Source of the DNA: CBFGRU01 sp965651255
Lineage (GTDB): Bacteria > Planctomycetota > Phycisphaerae > Phycisphaerales > SM1A02
Reading direction: 5' to 3'
Assembly: GCA_965651255.1 (NCBI GenBank)
Contig: CBFGRU010000113.1
Coordinates: forward strand, 1-9,900
Length of the DNA stretch: 9,900 nucleotides
Made by a program: the position numbers and the translations under genes. This document shows, piece by piece, positions 1 through 6,667 of the stretch. Below the pieces are notes generated by a model. The model saw only the letters and a list, made by a program, of their open reading frames with translations. It did no database searches and had not been told where the DNA came from. How positions within the stretch are numbered: the stretch's first letter is position 1; every line of letters begins with the position of its first letter.

Positions 1-391
1 GAAACTCCGGCACGAGGGTTCGTACATCCGCATCCAGATCAAGCATTTCCCGCTCGGCAAGTTGCATCGCCAGAATTGCGGTGATTGGTTTGGAAATCGA
101 AGCCCAGCGATACATTGTCCGATCCGATGCAGGAATGGCTTTCTCACGATCTTCCGAGCCAAAATGAAAGGTCTCAACGACCCGTCCCCCGCGAACTATG
201 CCTATTGACAATCCAACGAGCTGTTGTTCGAGGAATACCGCCTCAGCGCGTTCGCGCACGAGGGTTGCCGCATCAAGCGACTGTATCGCGTTGCCGCGCT
301 CCTTCGCTTCGGGCGCATCCAACTGCAATGTCGCAAGTGCAAACATTACAACCATGCCAACGAGCACCGGCCTGAGGATCTTCGCCGTCAT
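1..391 (-). CDS. Serine hydrolase, beta-lactamase superfamily (N-terminal part, cut by window start)
   Basis: Reading the minus strand from the ATG at 391-389 gives 130 residues with no stop before the window edge; the C-terminal part lies outside. Residues 1-29 look like a signal peptide: K4 and R7, a hydrophobic stretch at 8-22, then a small-residue region ending near A29, so the protein is probably exported. Around 58-66 comes the LVGLSIGIVRGG strand typical of the PF00144 family, and S98-I-S-K101 is the SxxK motif that in this family carries the acylating serine and general-base lysine (codons about 100-89). The region after it (ITAILAMQLAEREMLDLDADV) is the usual helix. The start is backed by a strong AGGGAGG Shine-Dalgarno at 403-397, five bases upstream. 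The YxN and HxG/KTG-type motifs cannot be checked here. It may be an esterase, D-aminopeptidase-like or penicillin-binding-like enzyme; the substrate cannot be told. It lies 104 bases downstream of the PrpD-like gene and may be a separate unit. Confidence 0.88.
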   Translation of the reverse strand, partial: MTAKILRPVLVGMVVMFALATLQLDAPEAKERGNAIQSLDAATLVRERAEAVFLEQQLVGLSIGIVRGGRVVETFHFGSEDREKAIPASDRTMYRWASISKPITAILAMQLAEREMLDLDADVRTLVPEF

Positions 392-495
392 ACGGTCCTC
401 CCTCTTTCTGCATCTCGTCGGCTCGTCCATTGGCGTACCTCGTTACGAAAATGCGAGCCGCGACTGTAGCGAACGTTGTTGAAATCAACAATCCT
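392..495. other. Intergenic region between the PrpD-like gene and the serine hydrolase gene
   Basis: This 104-base gap separates two minus-strand genes. It holds the ribosome binding site of the downstream gene at 397-403 and a small AT-rich perfect hairpin at 476-491 (TTGTTG, loop AAAT, CAACAA) just after the PrpD-like stop. On the minus strand no T-run follows the hairpin, so it is a poor candidate for an intrinsic terminator. No clear sigma-70 promoter was found. Confidence 0.5.
397..403 (-). promoter_or_regulatory. Shine-Dalgarno site of the serine hydrolase gene
   Basis: On the minus strand the bases read AGGGAGG, five bases before the ATG at 391. This is one of the strongest ribosome binding sites in the window and fixes the start of a gene that otherwise runs off the edge. 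Confidence 0.75.
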
Positions 496-2097
496 TCAGG
501 AGAATCCACCTTGACTGAGTATGGAGCACTCGAAGATGGACTTCAGCGCTTCGCTTGATGCATCGCCGATGTTGTTTAGGCGGTCAATCATTGGCTGAGC
601 ATGGCCGAGGGCTATCTCACCCAATCGGAGAAACTTCGTTGCTAAAATGTCGTCAAGGTCGGCTGTCGTATTCCTGGCGTGCCCCGCTGGGTACATGACC
701 AGCCCCGAGTCATGGGCTTGCCCTTCCTTATCAATGATGACCACCGAGGTCGGAATTCCGTCGGGGTACTTCGCATCGTACTCCGGCCCACCGTGCTCGA
801 ATCTGATCTTCTGCATCAGTGCACGGGTCAGCGGATGAAAGATCGCGGTTTCATCTTCCATGTAATCAGCCGGAAGGAGCATGAGTTCCTTCCAAATCTG
901 ATCGTTTGCATCACCGCCACTGGGAAGAGTGCCGTGCTGAGCACGAAACTCCAGGGCCTTGCGCAATAATGTTGCGACGATGTAGGCCATCGAATGGTCG
1001 GCAGATTGTCGCGTCTTCGGATCCATTTTTGCGGGATTCCCGATAATGCCAAATGCCGGCTCGTACGCCAGAATGCGCATCTCCCGAATGTTGCTTCCAT
1101 CAGCCATTTCGAGAAGCTTCGGGTTCTTCGCAACCTGGTCGATCATTCCCTGCAGTGCACCCGCGGACTGATGTTCGTACAGGCCGAGCTTGAAATGCAT
1201 GCCCATGACCGCAAAGTCATCGCCAGAATGCGAAAGGACGAGGTCGAACGGGCAAGGCGCCATCTCTGTCCAGCGCTGTGCACCACTTGTCGTCGGCTCA
1301 AAGAAGCGGAAGACCGCCTCGGGGTTGCGAAAGATGTCCTTCGGTCCGATGAATCCGCGCATCGACCGCTGCATGGCGAGTACTGCTACTTCGGTTGAGA
1401 TTGCGGCGCTGGCACCCTTGGAATCGCTCAACTGCTTCCCTGCCCGAATAGCTCGCCATGGAATGTAATGGGCGACAAACATTCCAATCGCCGACTCGAT
1501 CTGTTCCGGCGTTGCGCCAAGCATGGCGCCGTACGTTGCGGCCGAGGCGATTGCACCATGAACCACATGGTCAATTTTGTAACTCTTCAGCGAAAATACT
1601 TCTGCCAATCGGCCGCGGATCTCGTCCAGCAGGATCATTCCGCGCAGGGCATCCGCACCACTCTTCCCGGATATCTGCGCCGCGGCGACAGGCACCGCGT
1701 AGAAATCATTGTGGCCAAACTCCCCGGCAGTATGCCCAAGCGTTGGGTTGTAACCGAAGTTGGTTCCATTGGAATCCCATTCACGCACAGCCGAGCAGTT
1801 TGCGACGATCGCCTTCTCCGGTGCGACGGACGTGCGCGACCCGAACACGAATGCACCCGTCGCTTGCGGATACTCCAGCGCCTCGTTTCTCAACAGCGTG
1901 GGAGCATTCGTACCCAATGACAACGCGCTGAGTCCGCAGAGCACACTGTCGGTGAAGAACTGAGTCGTCCGCAAGAGAACCGATTCCGATGGTTCACCTA
2001 TCCGACCGCTCATGAAGTCGCAGGCAAACTGGCCGATGCCAAGCGCCTGATTGGTATCGCGCCCGAGGGTGACACTCGTCGTACTCATAATCGTCAT
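496..2097 (-). CDS. MmgE/PrpD family protein (2-methylcitrate dehydratase-like)
   Basis: A 533-residue protein of the MmgE/PrpD family, which includes 2-methylcitrate dehydratase (PrpD), aconitate decarboxylase and related cytoplasmic lyases and epimerases. The family fold is visible along its length: the N-terminal helical domain (about 20-290) with the SVLCGLSAL region (51-59), the VREWDSNGTNFGYNPTLGHT segment (104-123), which aligns with the active-site D-x-N-D stretch of PrpD, and the KGASAAIS helix (227-234); then the C-terminal domain with the P-x-TR-x3-DHS-x2-Y-x-VA block (360-375), a strong family signature. It is longer than E. coli PrpD (483 residues), mostly through insertions. Start: ATG at 2097 has GGAG five to six bases upstream (cggagaagtc), better than the ATG at 2088. 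It sits 44 bases after fbp on the same strand, so co-transcription is likely. No prpB or prpC is seen nearby, so a methylcitrate-cycle role is not established; substrate unknown. Confidence 0.88.
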   Translation of the reverse strand: MTIMSTTSVTLGRDTNQALGIGQFACDFMSGRIGEPSESVLLRTTQFFTDSVLCGLSALSLGTNAPTLLRNEALEYPQATGAFVFGSRTSVAPEKAIVANCSAVREWDSNGTNFGYNPTLGHTAGEFGHNDFYAVPVAAAQISGKSGADALRGMILLDEIRGRLAEVFSLKSYKIDHVVHGAIASAATYGAMLGATPEQIESAIGMFVAHYIPWRAIRAGKQLSDSKGASAAISTEVAVLAMQRSMRGFIGPKDIFRNPEAVFRFFEPTTSGAQRWTEMAPCPFDLVLSHSGDDFAVMGMHFKLGLYEHQSAGALQGMIDQVAKNPKLLEMADGSNIREMRILAYEPAFGIIGNPAKMDPKTRQSADHSMAYIVATLLRKALEFRAQHGTLPSGGDANDQIWKELMLLPADYMEDETAIFHPLTRALMQKIRFEHGGPEYDAKYPDGIPTSVVIIDKEGQAHDSGLVMYPAGHARNTTADLDDILATKFLRLGEIALGHAQPMIDRLNNIGDASSEALKSIFECSILSQGGFS

Positions 2098-2141
2098 GAC
2101 TTCTCCGAATCGTAGATGACAGTTGACTTCAATTGGCTCAA

Positions 2142-3194
2142 TCAGGCGCCGCGCAGATGCCGACAGACATGCTCGACCTCTTCGCCGGATCCCATGATCA
2201 CACTCACACGCTGGTGAATTCCGCTCGGCACGATGTCGCGAATTGGTTGATCCGGTGCCGCAAGGGCGCGGCCGCCGGCCTGTTCAACCAGCATGGCCAT
2301 GGGATTTGCTTCGTACATCAGCCGCAACTTTCCTTCGGGGTTCTTCCGAGTAGGTGGATACATGAACACGCCACCCTTCAAGAGAGTGCGGTGAATGTCC
2401 GCCACCATGGATCCGATGTACCGGCTCGAGTACCCGTTGGAGTGGGCCCAATCGAGATAGCGATGGTAACCCGTTGGAAAAGTCTCCCGATTGGCCTCGT
2501 TGACCGAGTAAATCTTGCCAGTCGGTGGAATCTCAATACCGCGCTTGACCAGCACGAACGAGCCGATGGATTGATCCAGCACAAACATGTCAACGCCGGC
2601 GCCGGTGGTCAGCACGAAGACAGTCGATGACCCGTAGAGAATGTATCCGGCTGCGACCTGCTGAGACCCTGGCTGGCACAGGGTTTCCACTGCACCGGGG
2701 ATTGCCGGGTCGTTCCGAAGGATGCTGAAGATTGTGCCCACACTGACACACACATCAAGGTTCGAGGAACCATCGAGCGGGTCGAAAATGACACAGTACT
2801 TTCCCCCCTCGTGACCGCGACGAATGATCGTCGGCTCTTCATCCTCTTCCGAAGCCACGACCGCGACACTCGGGCGATTTCCAAGACAGCGCAGCAGGAT
2901 TTCATTGGCGATCACATCCAGCTTCTGCTGCCCCTCGCCATGAATGTTGTGTTCACCATAGTCTCCGAGTACATCCTCGATTCGCGCGCGACGAACCTTG
3001 TTGGCAATGGTCTTGGCCGCCAGCGAGAGAGCAGAGAGAATCCACGACAGGTCGCCTTTGGCACGCGGATGTTTCTGCTCCTCGGCGAGAATGTGGCCCT
3101 GGAGCGTAGCCAGATTGTCGCGTGTGTATCGCGGAGTCGTGATCGGTGTTTCGATCGGAGCCTGGGCAGTCTGCGCCGGATTCATCGAAGACAT
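2142..3194 (-). CDS. fbp: Fructose-1,6-bisphosphatase class I
   Basis: Hydrolyses fructose 1,6-bisphosphate to fructose 6-phosphate in gluconeogenesis, in the cytoplasm. The match to E. coli Fbp is strong throughout. Counting from the ATG at 3194 (350 residues): the GDLSWILSALSLAAKTIA helix at about 47-64, NIHGEGQQKLDVIANE at 83-98, the metal-binding ASEEDEE at 114-120, the class I signature DPLDGSSN at 138-145, QVAAGYILYGSST at 179-191, SRYIGSMVADIHR at 257-269 and KLRLMYEANPMA at 289-300. The open frame extends to an ATG at 3242 (366 residues), but the family homology only starts near residue 26 of the shorter form, a GC-rich hairpin abuts the 3242 ATG, and neither start has a convincing ribosome binding site; ATG 3194 or ATG 3185 is preferred. 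Even so an N-terminal extension of about 20 residues rich in Pro, Thr and Ala remains. It is divergent from the thiolase gene and 44 bases ahead of the PrpD-like gene. Confidence 0.95.
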   Translation of the reverse strand: MSSMNPAQTAQAPIETPITTPRYTRDNLATLQGHILAEEQKHPRAKGDLSWILSALSLAAKTIANKVRRARIEDVLGDYGEHNIHGEGQQKLDVIANEILLRCLGNRPSVAVVASEEDEEPTIIRRGHEGGKYCVIFDPLDGSSNLDVCVSVGTIFSILRNDPAIPGAVETLCQPGSQQVAAGYILYGSSTVFVLTTGAGVDMFVLDQSIGSFVLVKRGIEIPPTGKIYSVNEANRETFPTGYHRYLDWAHSNGYSSRYIGSMVADIHRTLLKGGVFMYPPTRKNPEGKLRLMYEANPMAMLVEQAGGRALAAPDQPIRDIVPSGIHQRVSVIMGSGEEVEHVCRHLRGA

Positions 3195-3382
3195 GAGGGA
3201 TACATCCGTGCCGGACGAAAGGAGAAAGGACGCCCGCCGCATGCCGACGATCGGCGGAGCCGGGGGCTAGAATCGCGTTCTTTGGCGGAACGGATTGTAC
3301 GCCGCGTGCTGCACAGGGCCGCCGAAGGTCTGCTGATTCTGACGCCACTTTCGTTCTTACCTCGACCCTTGGAGTTCTTTCG
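3195..3382. promoter_or_regulatory. Divergent intergenic region between fbp and the thiolase gene
   Basis: Promoters for both directions should lie here because the flanking genes point away from each other. On the minus strand TACAAT at 3299-3294 is a good minus-10 hexamer, but no recognisable minus-35 is found 16-18 bases upstream. A short GC-rich inverted repeat (GCCGA, loop CGA, TCGGC) occupies 3243-3255. For the thiolase, GGAG at 3371-3374 is a good ribosome binding site eight bases before the ATG at 3383. No plus-strand promoter stands out. Confidence 0.45.
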
Positions 3383-4573
3383 ATGCCGGACATTGTCATT
3401 CTCGCCGCCAAACGCACACCAATCGGTCGATTCCTTGGGGGATTCAGCAGCACGCCCGCTACTGCGCTCGGTGCACATGCGATTACCGCCGTGTTAAACG
3501 AAGTCCCCACGGCGAGAGGCGCAATCGATGAGTGCATCATGGGTTGCGTCCTGCAGGCAGGCCTGGGGCAAAACCCCGCGCGGCAGGCGGGACTGAAAGC
3601 CGGCCTACCGAACTCATTGAGCGCCCAGACGGTGAACAAAGTCTGCGGATCGGGACTTCAGGCGGTCATGCTTGCTGCACAGTCAATCAAAGCTGGTGAC
3701 AATCAATGTGTCGTGGCAGGCGGATTCGAGAACATGACACTTGCGCCACATTTCGCGTACCTTCGTGGCGGTGCCAAGTTCGGGGCGGTTGAGTTCAAAG
3801 ATCACATGCAATTCGATGGGTTGACGTGCGCCATCGAGAACTGGGGCATGACGAACGCCGCCGATCACATCGCCAAGAAGCACGGCCTCAGCCGTGAGAA
3901 TCTCGATCGGTTCAGCGCGCAGAGCCATCAACGTGCTTCGACCGCGACGAACAACGGTTGGTTCAACAGCGAAATCACTCCGCTGACAGGCGAACAGGTT
4001 GGTAACCGCCGCAATCCCGGCGCCGAGGGCGGTGTAAACCATGATGAGGGCATCCGCGGCGAAACAACCGCAGAGGTACTTGCCAAACTGCGGTCGGTGC
4101 CCGGGCACGAGTGTATTACGGCTGGAAACGCATCTCAGATTTCCGACGGAGCCGCTGCGATCCTGGTTGCAAGCGCCGAGAAGGCGAGTGCTCTGGGCGC
4201 ATCGCCGATGGCGAGGATTGTTGACTATTACACCTCCGGTGTTGCGCCCAAAGATATCTTCGATGCCCCGGCAGCCGGAATCGGCGCGCTGTTGCAACGC
4301 AACAACCTCTCCGTGGCTGACATTGACCTGTTTGAGTTGAATGAAGCGTTCGCCGCACAGGTCCTGGCAAATATCGGCGAATTGAAGATTCCCGAAGAGA
4401 AGCTCAATATTGCCGGCGGTGGAATTGCGCTCGGCCATCCGATCGGAGCAAGCGGCGCACGAGTTTTGACCACATTGGTCCATCAACTCGCAAGGACAGG
4501 TGGTCGGCGCGGTATTGTGAGTCTCTGCCTCGGAGGCGGCAACAGTGTCAACATGCTGATTGAGCGGCTCTAG
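3383..4573 (+). CDS. Acetyl-CoA C-acyltransferase (thiolase family)
   Basis: A 396-residue thiolase, the usual length for the family. These cytoplasmic enzymes condense or cleave acyl-CoA units (acetoacetyl-CoA to and from two acetyl-CoA, or 3-ketoacyl-CoA in beta-oxidation). The N-terminal half begins ILAAKRTPIGRFLGG (6-20) and contains the nucleophile region NKVCGSGLQAV with C88. The C-terminal half has the NEAFA motif (320-324), the GHPIGASGAR block (351-360) with H352, and C382 in SLCLGGG as the second catalytic cysteine. All residues needed for activity are present. The last glycine-rich motif reads CLGGGNS rather than the commoner CIGGGMG/QG. GGAG at 3371-3374 supports the start. The sequence looks closest to acetoacetyl-CoA acetyltransferases (AtoB/PhaA type), but chain-length preference cannot be read from it and no PHA or beta-oxidation partner is adjacent. 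It is followed by a 120-base gap before the sigma factor. Confidence 0.94.
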   Translation: MPDIVILAAKRTPIGRFLGGFSSTPATALGAHAITAVLNEVPTARGAIDECIMGCVLQAGLGQNPARQAGLKAGLPNSLSAQTVNKVCGSGLQAVMLAAQSIKAGDNQCVVAGGFENMTLAPHFAYLRGGAKFGAVEFKDHMQFDGLTCAIENWGMTNAADHIAKKHGLSRENLDRFSAQSHQRASTATNNGWFNSEITPLTGEQVGNRRNPGAEGGVNHDEGIRGETTAEVLAKLRSVPGHECITAGNASQISDGAAAILVASAEKASALGASPMARIVDYYTSGVAPKDIFDAPAAGIGALLQRNNLSVADIDLFELNEAFAAQVLANIGELKIPEEKLNIAGGGIALGHPIGASGARVLTTLVHQLARTGGRRGIVSLCLGGGNSVNMLIERL

Positions 4574-4602
4574 TCCGAGCCGAGTGAACGAACGCAGAGC
4601 CG

Positions 4603-4664
4603 CAGGAGGCGAATCTCCTGACACTATGTGAAAGTATTCAGGTCTGGTGACTTCGTGTCAGGTC
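4603..4664 (+). promoter_or_regulatory. Leader with two mutually exclusive hairpins and a spaced direct repeat, upstream of the sigma factor gene
   Basis: CAGGAG (4603-4608) pairs with CTCCTG (4615-4620) around a six-base loop. CCTGACAC (4617-4624) pairs perfectly with GTGTCAGG (4655-4662) across 30 bases. The arms share 4617-4620, so only one can form at a time. In addition TCAGGTC occurs at 4638-4644 and again at 4658-4664, exactly 20 bases (about two helical turns) apart. No T-run follows either stem. The region ends 29 bases before the proposed start of the sigma gene. It could be thiolase mRNA 3' structure, an attenuator-like switch or an operator; this is inference. Confidence 0.4.
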
Positions 4665-4693
4665 GGCACGGATTGCTTGTTGACTGATCCAGG

Positions 4694-5494
4694 ATGACCG
4701 AAGCAGAAGGCAATCAAGTCGTCCGTGCATCAATGCCCTCTGACCGGGCCGTTCAATTGCTTTTCCAGCAACACGGCGGCCGCCTCTTTGCCCTGGCGCG
4801 TCGACTCTGCACGAGTGAACATGAAGCAGAGGACCTCGTACAGGAGACGTTCCTCCAAGCATTTCGGAGGTGGGAAACGTTCGACGGTCGATCCGACCCT
4901 GCGACTTGGCTTTGGACCATCGCTGCTCGTATGTGCCAAAGAATGCACCGTCGGCGCGCCGGGGAGCCGAACCGACTGACGTCGTACCAAGAGTTACTCC
5001 CCTTCCGAGATACGCAAGTCGCATCACTCGATGCAATGAGTGAAACCCTTCGAGCGGAAGCACGCGAAGGAATCGAACGCGCCATCCTGCAGTTGCCCGT
5101 CGAGTTTCGGCTGCCGCTGGTACTGAAAGAGATTGTCGGCTTCTCGATTGACGACATTGCAGGAATGCTCGCGATCAAACCGGCCACCGTCAAATCGCGC
5201 CTTCACCGTGCACGAATGAAACTGCGCCAGACAATCGATTCGGTTCTTCCGAAAAAAGCTGGGCACGCACCCGCACCGGCATACTCGAAACAAGTTTGCC
5301 TCGATCTTCTTGAGGCAAAACAAGCTGCACTGGATCGTGGAATCGCGTTTGACCAATCGATCATCTGTGACCGATGCCGGTCGATCCTTGCCGAACTCGA
5401 CCTCACTCAGTCCATTTGTCGTGACCTTGCGGAGGGCGAGTTCCCCCCTGCAGTCCATGCCCGAATCAAGGAACAACTCAAGGCGCAGCGCTAA
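4694..5494 (+). CDS. ECF-type RNA polymerase sigma factor with cysteine-containing C-terminal extension
   Basis: A 266-residue sigma-70 family factor of the extracytoplasmic function type. Region 2 spans about 18-90 (ARRLCTSEHEAEDLVQETFLQAFRRW at 35-60, then the region 2.4-like TWLWTIAARM at 71-80). Region 4 spans about 127-182 with LPVEFRLPLVLKEIVGFS and the helix-turn-helix IAGMLAIKPATVKSRLHRAR. A usual ECF factor ends near there (about 180-200 residues); this one has about 80 more, with C202, C225 and C228 as CxxC, and C242. The tail (CLDLLEAKQAALDRG then CDRC) resembles the zinc-finger anti-sigma pattern, but glutamine stands where the histidine of HxxxCxxC would be. In known factors such as Myxococcus CorE a cysteine-rich tail senses metal, so self-contained sensing is plausible; no separate anti-sigma gene follows. 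There is no clear ribosome binding site; ATG 4733 is an alternative start. The DUF1905 gene begins 33 bases downstream. Confidence 0.92.
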   Translation: MTEAEGNQVVRASMPSDRAVQLLFQQHGGRLFALARRLCTSEHEAEDLVQETFLQAFRRWETFDGRSDPATWLWTIAARMCQRMHRRRAGEPNRLTSYQELLPFRDTQVASLDAMSETLRAEAREGIERAILQLPVEFRLPLVLKEIVGFSIDDIAGMLAIKPATVKSRLHRARMKLRQTIDSVLPKKAGHAPAPAYSKQVCLDLLEAKQAALDRGIAFDQSIICDRCRSILAELDLTQSICRDLAEGEFPPAVHARIKEQLKAQR

Positions 5495-5527
5495 TGGTCT
5501 CAGCATCATTCGAGTAGAATCATCCGT

Positions 5528-6124
5528 ATGCCTCAGCCGGGTCACTCCAATGTGCGCAATTCTGTTTCTGAACCGATCCAGTTCAGTGCCACACTGCACC
5601 GGCCACTGTCGCCATCGCGCGCCAGTTGGATGTTCCTGAGACTCCCCTCCCACGCGAGCAATGCACTACCTTCGCGCGGCCAGGTCACCGTTGAAGGTCT
5701 GTTTAAAGAGGTTCCGCTTCTCGCGACGCTCGCACCAGACGGCCAAGGTGGTCACTGGCTGAAGGTGGACCTCGACCTGCTGAACGCCAGCAATGCACGC
5801 GAAGGCGATGTGGTTGCACTGTCAATCGCGCCAGTGCCAACTGAGCGCGAGCCCGAGCCACTCGTCCCCGTGGAATTGCGAAAGGCCCTGGCATCAGCGC
5901 CGCAGAAAACAAGGGACGCCTGGTCAAGCATTACGCCGGTTGCGCGGCGGGATTGGATTCATTGGATCACATCCGCCAAGCAGGAAGCAACACGTGTGCG
6001 GCGAACGAATGCTTGCTGCGACATGCTCGCCAAGGGCAAGCGACGGCCATGTTGCTTCGACCGTTCAGGAATGTATAGCAAGAGCATGAATTGTCCGGAA
6101 CCTCGTGACAAGAATCAGGCATGA
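5528..6124 (+). CDS. DUF1905 / OmdA (YdeI-like) domain protein
   Basis: A 198-residue protein with two recognisable parts. Residues about 17-100 fit DUF1905, a small beta-barrel domain: IQFSATLHR, WMFLRLP, RGQVTVEGLF, PDGQGGHWLKV and EGDVVALSI. Residues about 116-173 fit the OmdA (bacteriocin-protection, YdeI or OmpD-associated) domain: PVELRKALASAP, AWSSITPVARRDWIHWITSAKQEATRVRR and LAKGKRRP. The molecular function of these domains is not established. The tail holds cysteine pairs at 163-164 and 175-176 plus C189. The start ATG at 5528 has no good ribosome binding site, but the DUF1905 homology begins by residue 17, so the start must be here or very close. It follows the sigma factor by 33 bases and is nearly contiguous with the DUF1801 gene, suggesting one transcript. 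Confidence 0.82.
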   Translation: MPQPGHSNVRNSVSEPIQFSATLHRPLSPSRASWMFLRLPSHASNALPSRGQVTVEGLFKEVPLLATLAPDGQGGHWLKVDLDLLNASNAREGDVVALSIAPVPTEREPEPLVPVELRKALASAPQKTRDAWSSITPVARRDWIHWITSAKQEATRVRRTNACCDMLAKGKRRPCCFDRSGMYSKSMNCPEPRDKNQA

Positions 6125-6128
6125 AGGA

Positions 6129-6545
6129 ATGAGTATTCACCCGGATATCCTGGCGTACAACGAAAGCCAATCATCCGAGTTTCAGCAGATTTGTGCAGTG
6201 CTTGCTGAGACGATCGATCGTTCACTGTCGAAAGCGGGTTCGGAATGCAAGATCTGGCATCGACATCCCGTCTGGTTTCTTGATGGGAACCCGATCGTCG
6301 GATTCAGCACGCTGAAGAGTCCAAAGCCAACCGGGTGTGTTCGTCTGCTTTTCTGGAGCGGTCAGTCCTTCGACGAACCGGGTCTCCGGCCGGAGGGTAC
6401 TTTCAAGGCAGCCGAAGCTCGGTATATCAACGTGGATGAGATCATCGCCCGGGACCTTGATACATGGCTGAAGAAGTCCATCGAAATTCAATGGGATTAC
6501 AAGAACATCGTGAAACGCAAGGGGAAGCTGGTCCGGCTGAAGTGA
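6129..6545 (+). CDS. DUF1801 domain protein
   Basis: A 138-residue protein from the ATG at 6129, matching the DUF1801 (YdhG-like) family along nearly its full length: KIWHRHPVWFLDGNPIVGFS (41-60), VRLLFWSGQSFDEPGL (71-86), FKAAEARYINVDEI (92-105) and the end block IQWDYKNIVKRKGKL (120-134). This family has a small alpha/beta fold and no settled biochemical function. The open frame can start at GTG 6105, which would overlap the preceding gene by 20 bases; ATG 6129, four bases after the preceding TGA, fits the family start better, though its purine-rich GAAGGA sits directly against the ATG and would make a poor ribosome binding site, so translational coupling is more likely. It is the last gene of the probable sigma-DUF1905-DUF1801 unit before a 168-base gap. 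Confidence 0.85.
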   Translation: MSIHPDILAYNESQSSEFQQICAVLAETIDRSLSKAGSECKIWHRHPVWFLDGNPIVGFSTLKSPKPTGCVRLLFWSGQSFDEPGLRPEGTFKAAEARYINVDEIIARDLDTWLKKSIEIQWDYKNIVKRKGKLVRLK

Positions 6546-6637
6546 AGTTCAGCAGATCACCGAAGGGAGAGCAGAATCGGTCTCGAAACACGCCCAGAAC
6601 TCGTCATCCTGCGGCTCGAAGAATTTGACGAATCTGG

Positions 6638-6665
6638 GGAACCTCGCTGCTCATCTCTGGCTCTC
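6638..6665 (+). promoter_or_regulatory. Possible ECF-type promoter before the sulfur genes
   Basis: GGAACC at 6638-6643 matches the minus-35 element typical of ECF sigma factors, and CTCTC lies at 6661-6665, at about the right distance for a minus-10 element, which is poorly conserved in this class. A TTGACG hexamer at 6625-6630 has no matching minus-10. Weak evidence from one half-site only. Confidence 0.25.
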
Positions 6666-6667
6666 AT

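Noticed and set aside
476..491. AT-rich hairpin as a terminator of the fbp/PrpD-like unit
   Set aside because: The stem is weak (six base pairs, four of them A-T) and no T-run follows on the minus strand.
3294..3299. TACAAT as an fbp promoter
   Set aside because: Good minus-10 match, but no minus-35 at a normal distance; mentioned in the intergenic entry but not called on its own.
3683..4624. A 313-codon open frame on the minus strand opposite the thiolase
   Set aside because: It lies antisense to a gene with full thiolase motifs and its translation shows no recognisable domain; it is a by-product of codon bias.
5024..5653. A 209-codon minus-strand open frame opposite the end of the sigma factor gene and the start of the DUF1905 gene
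   Set aside because: It overlaps two genes supported by homology, and its own translation shows no family features.
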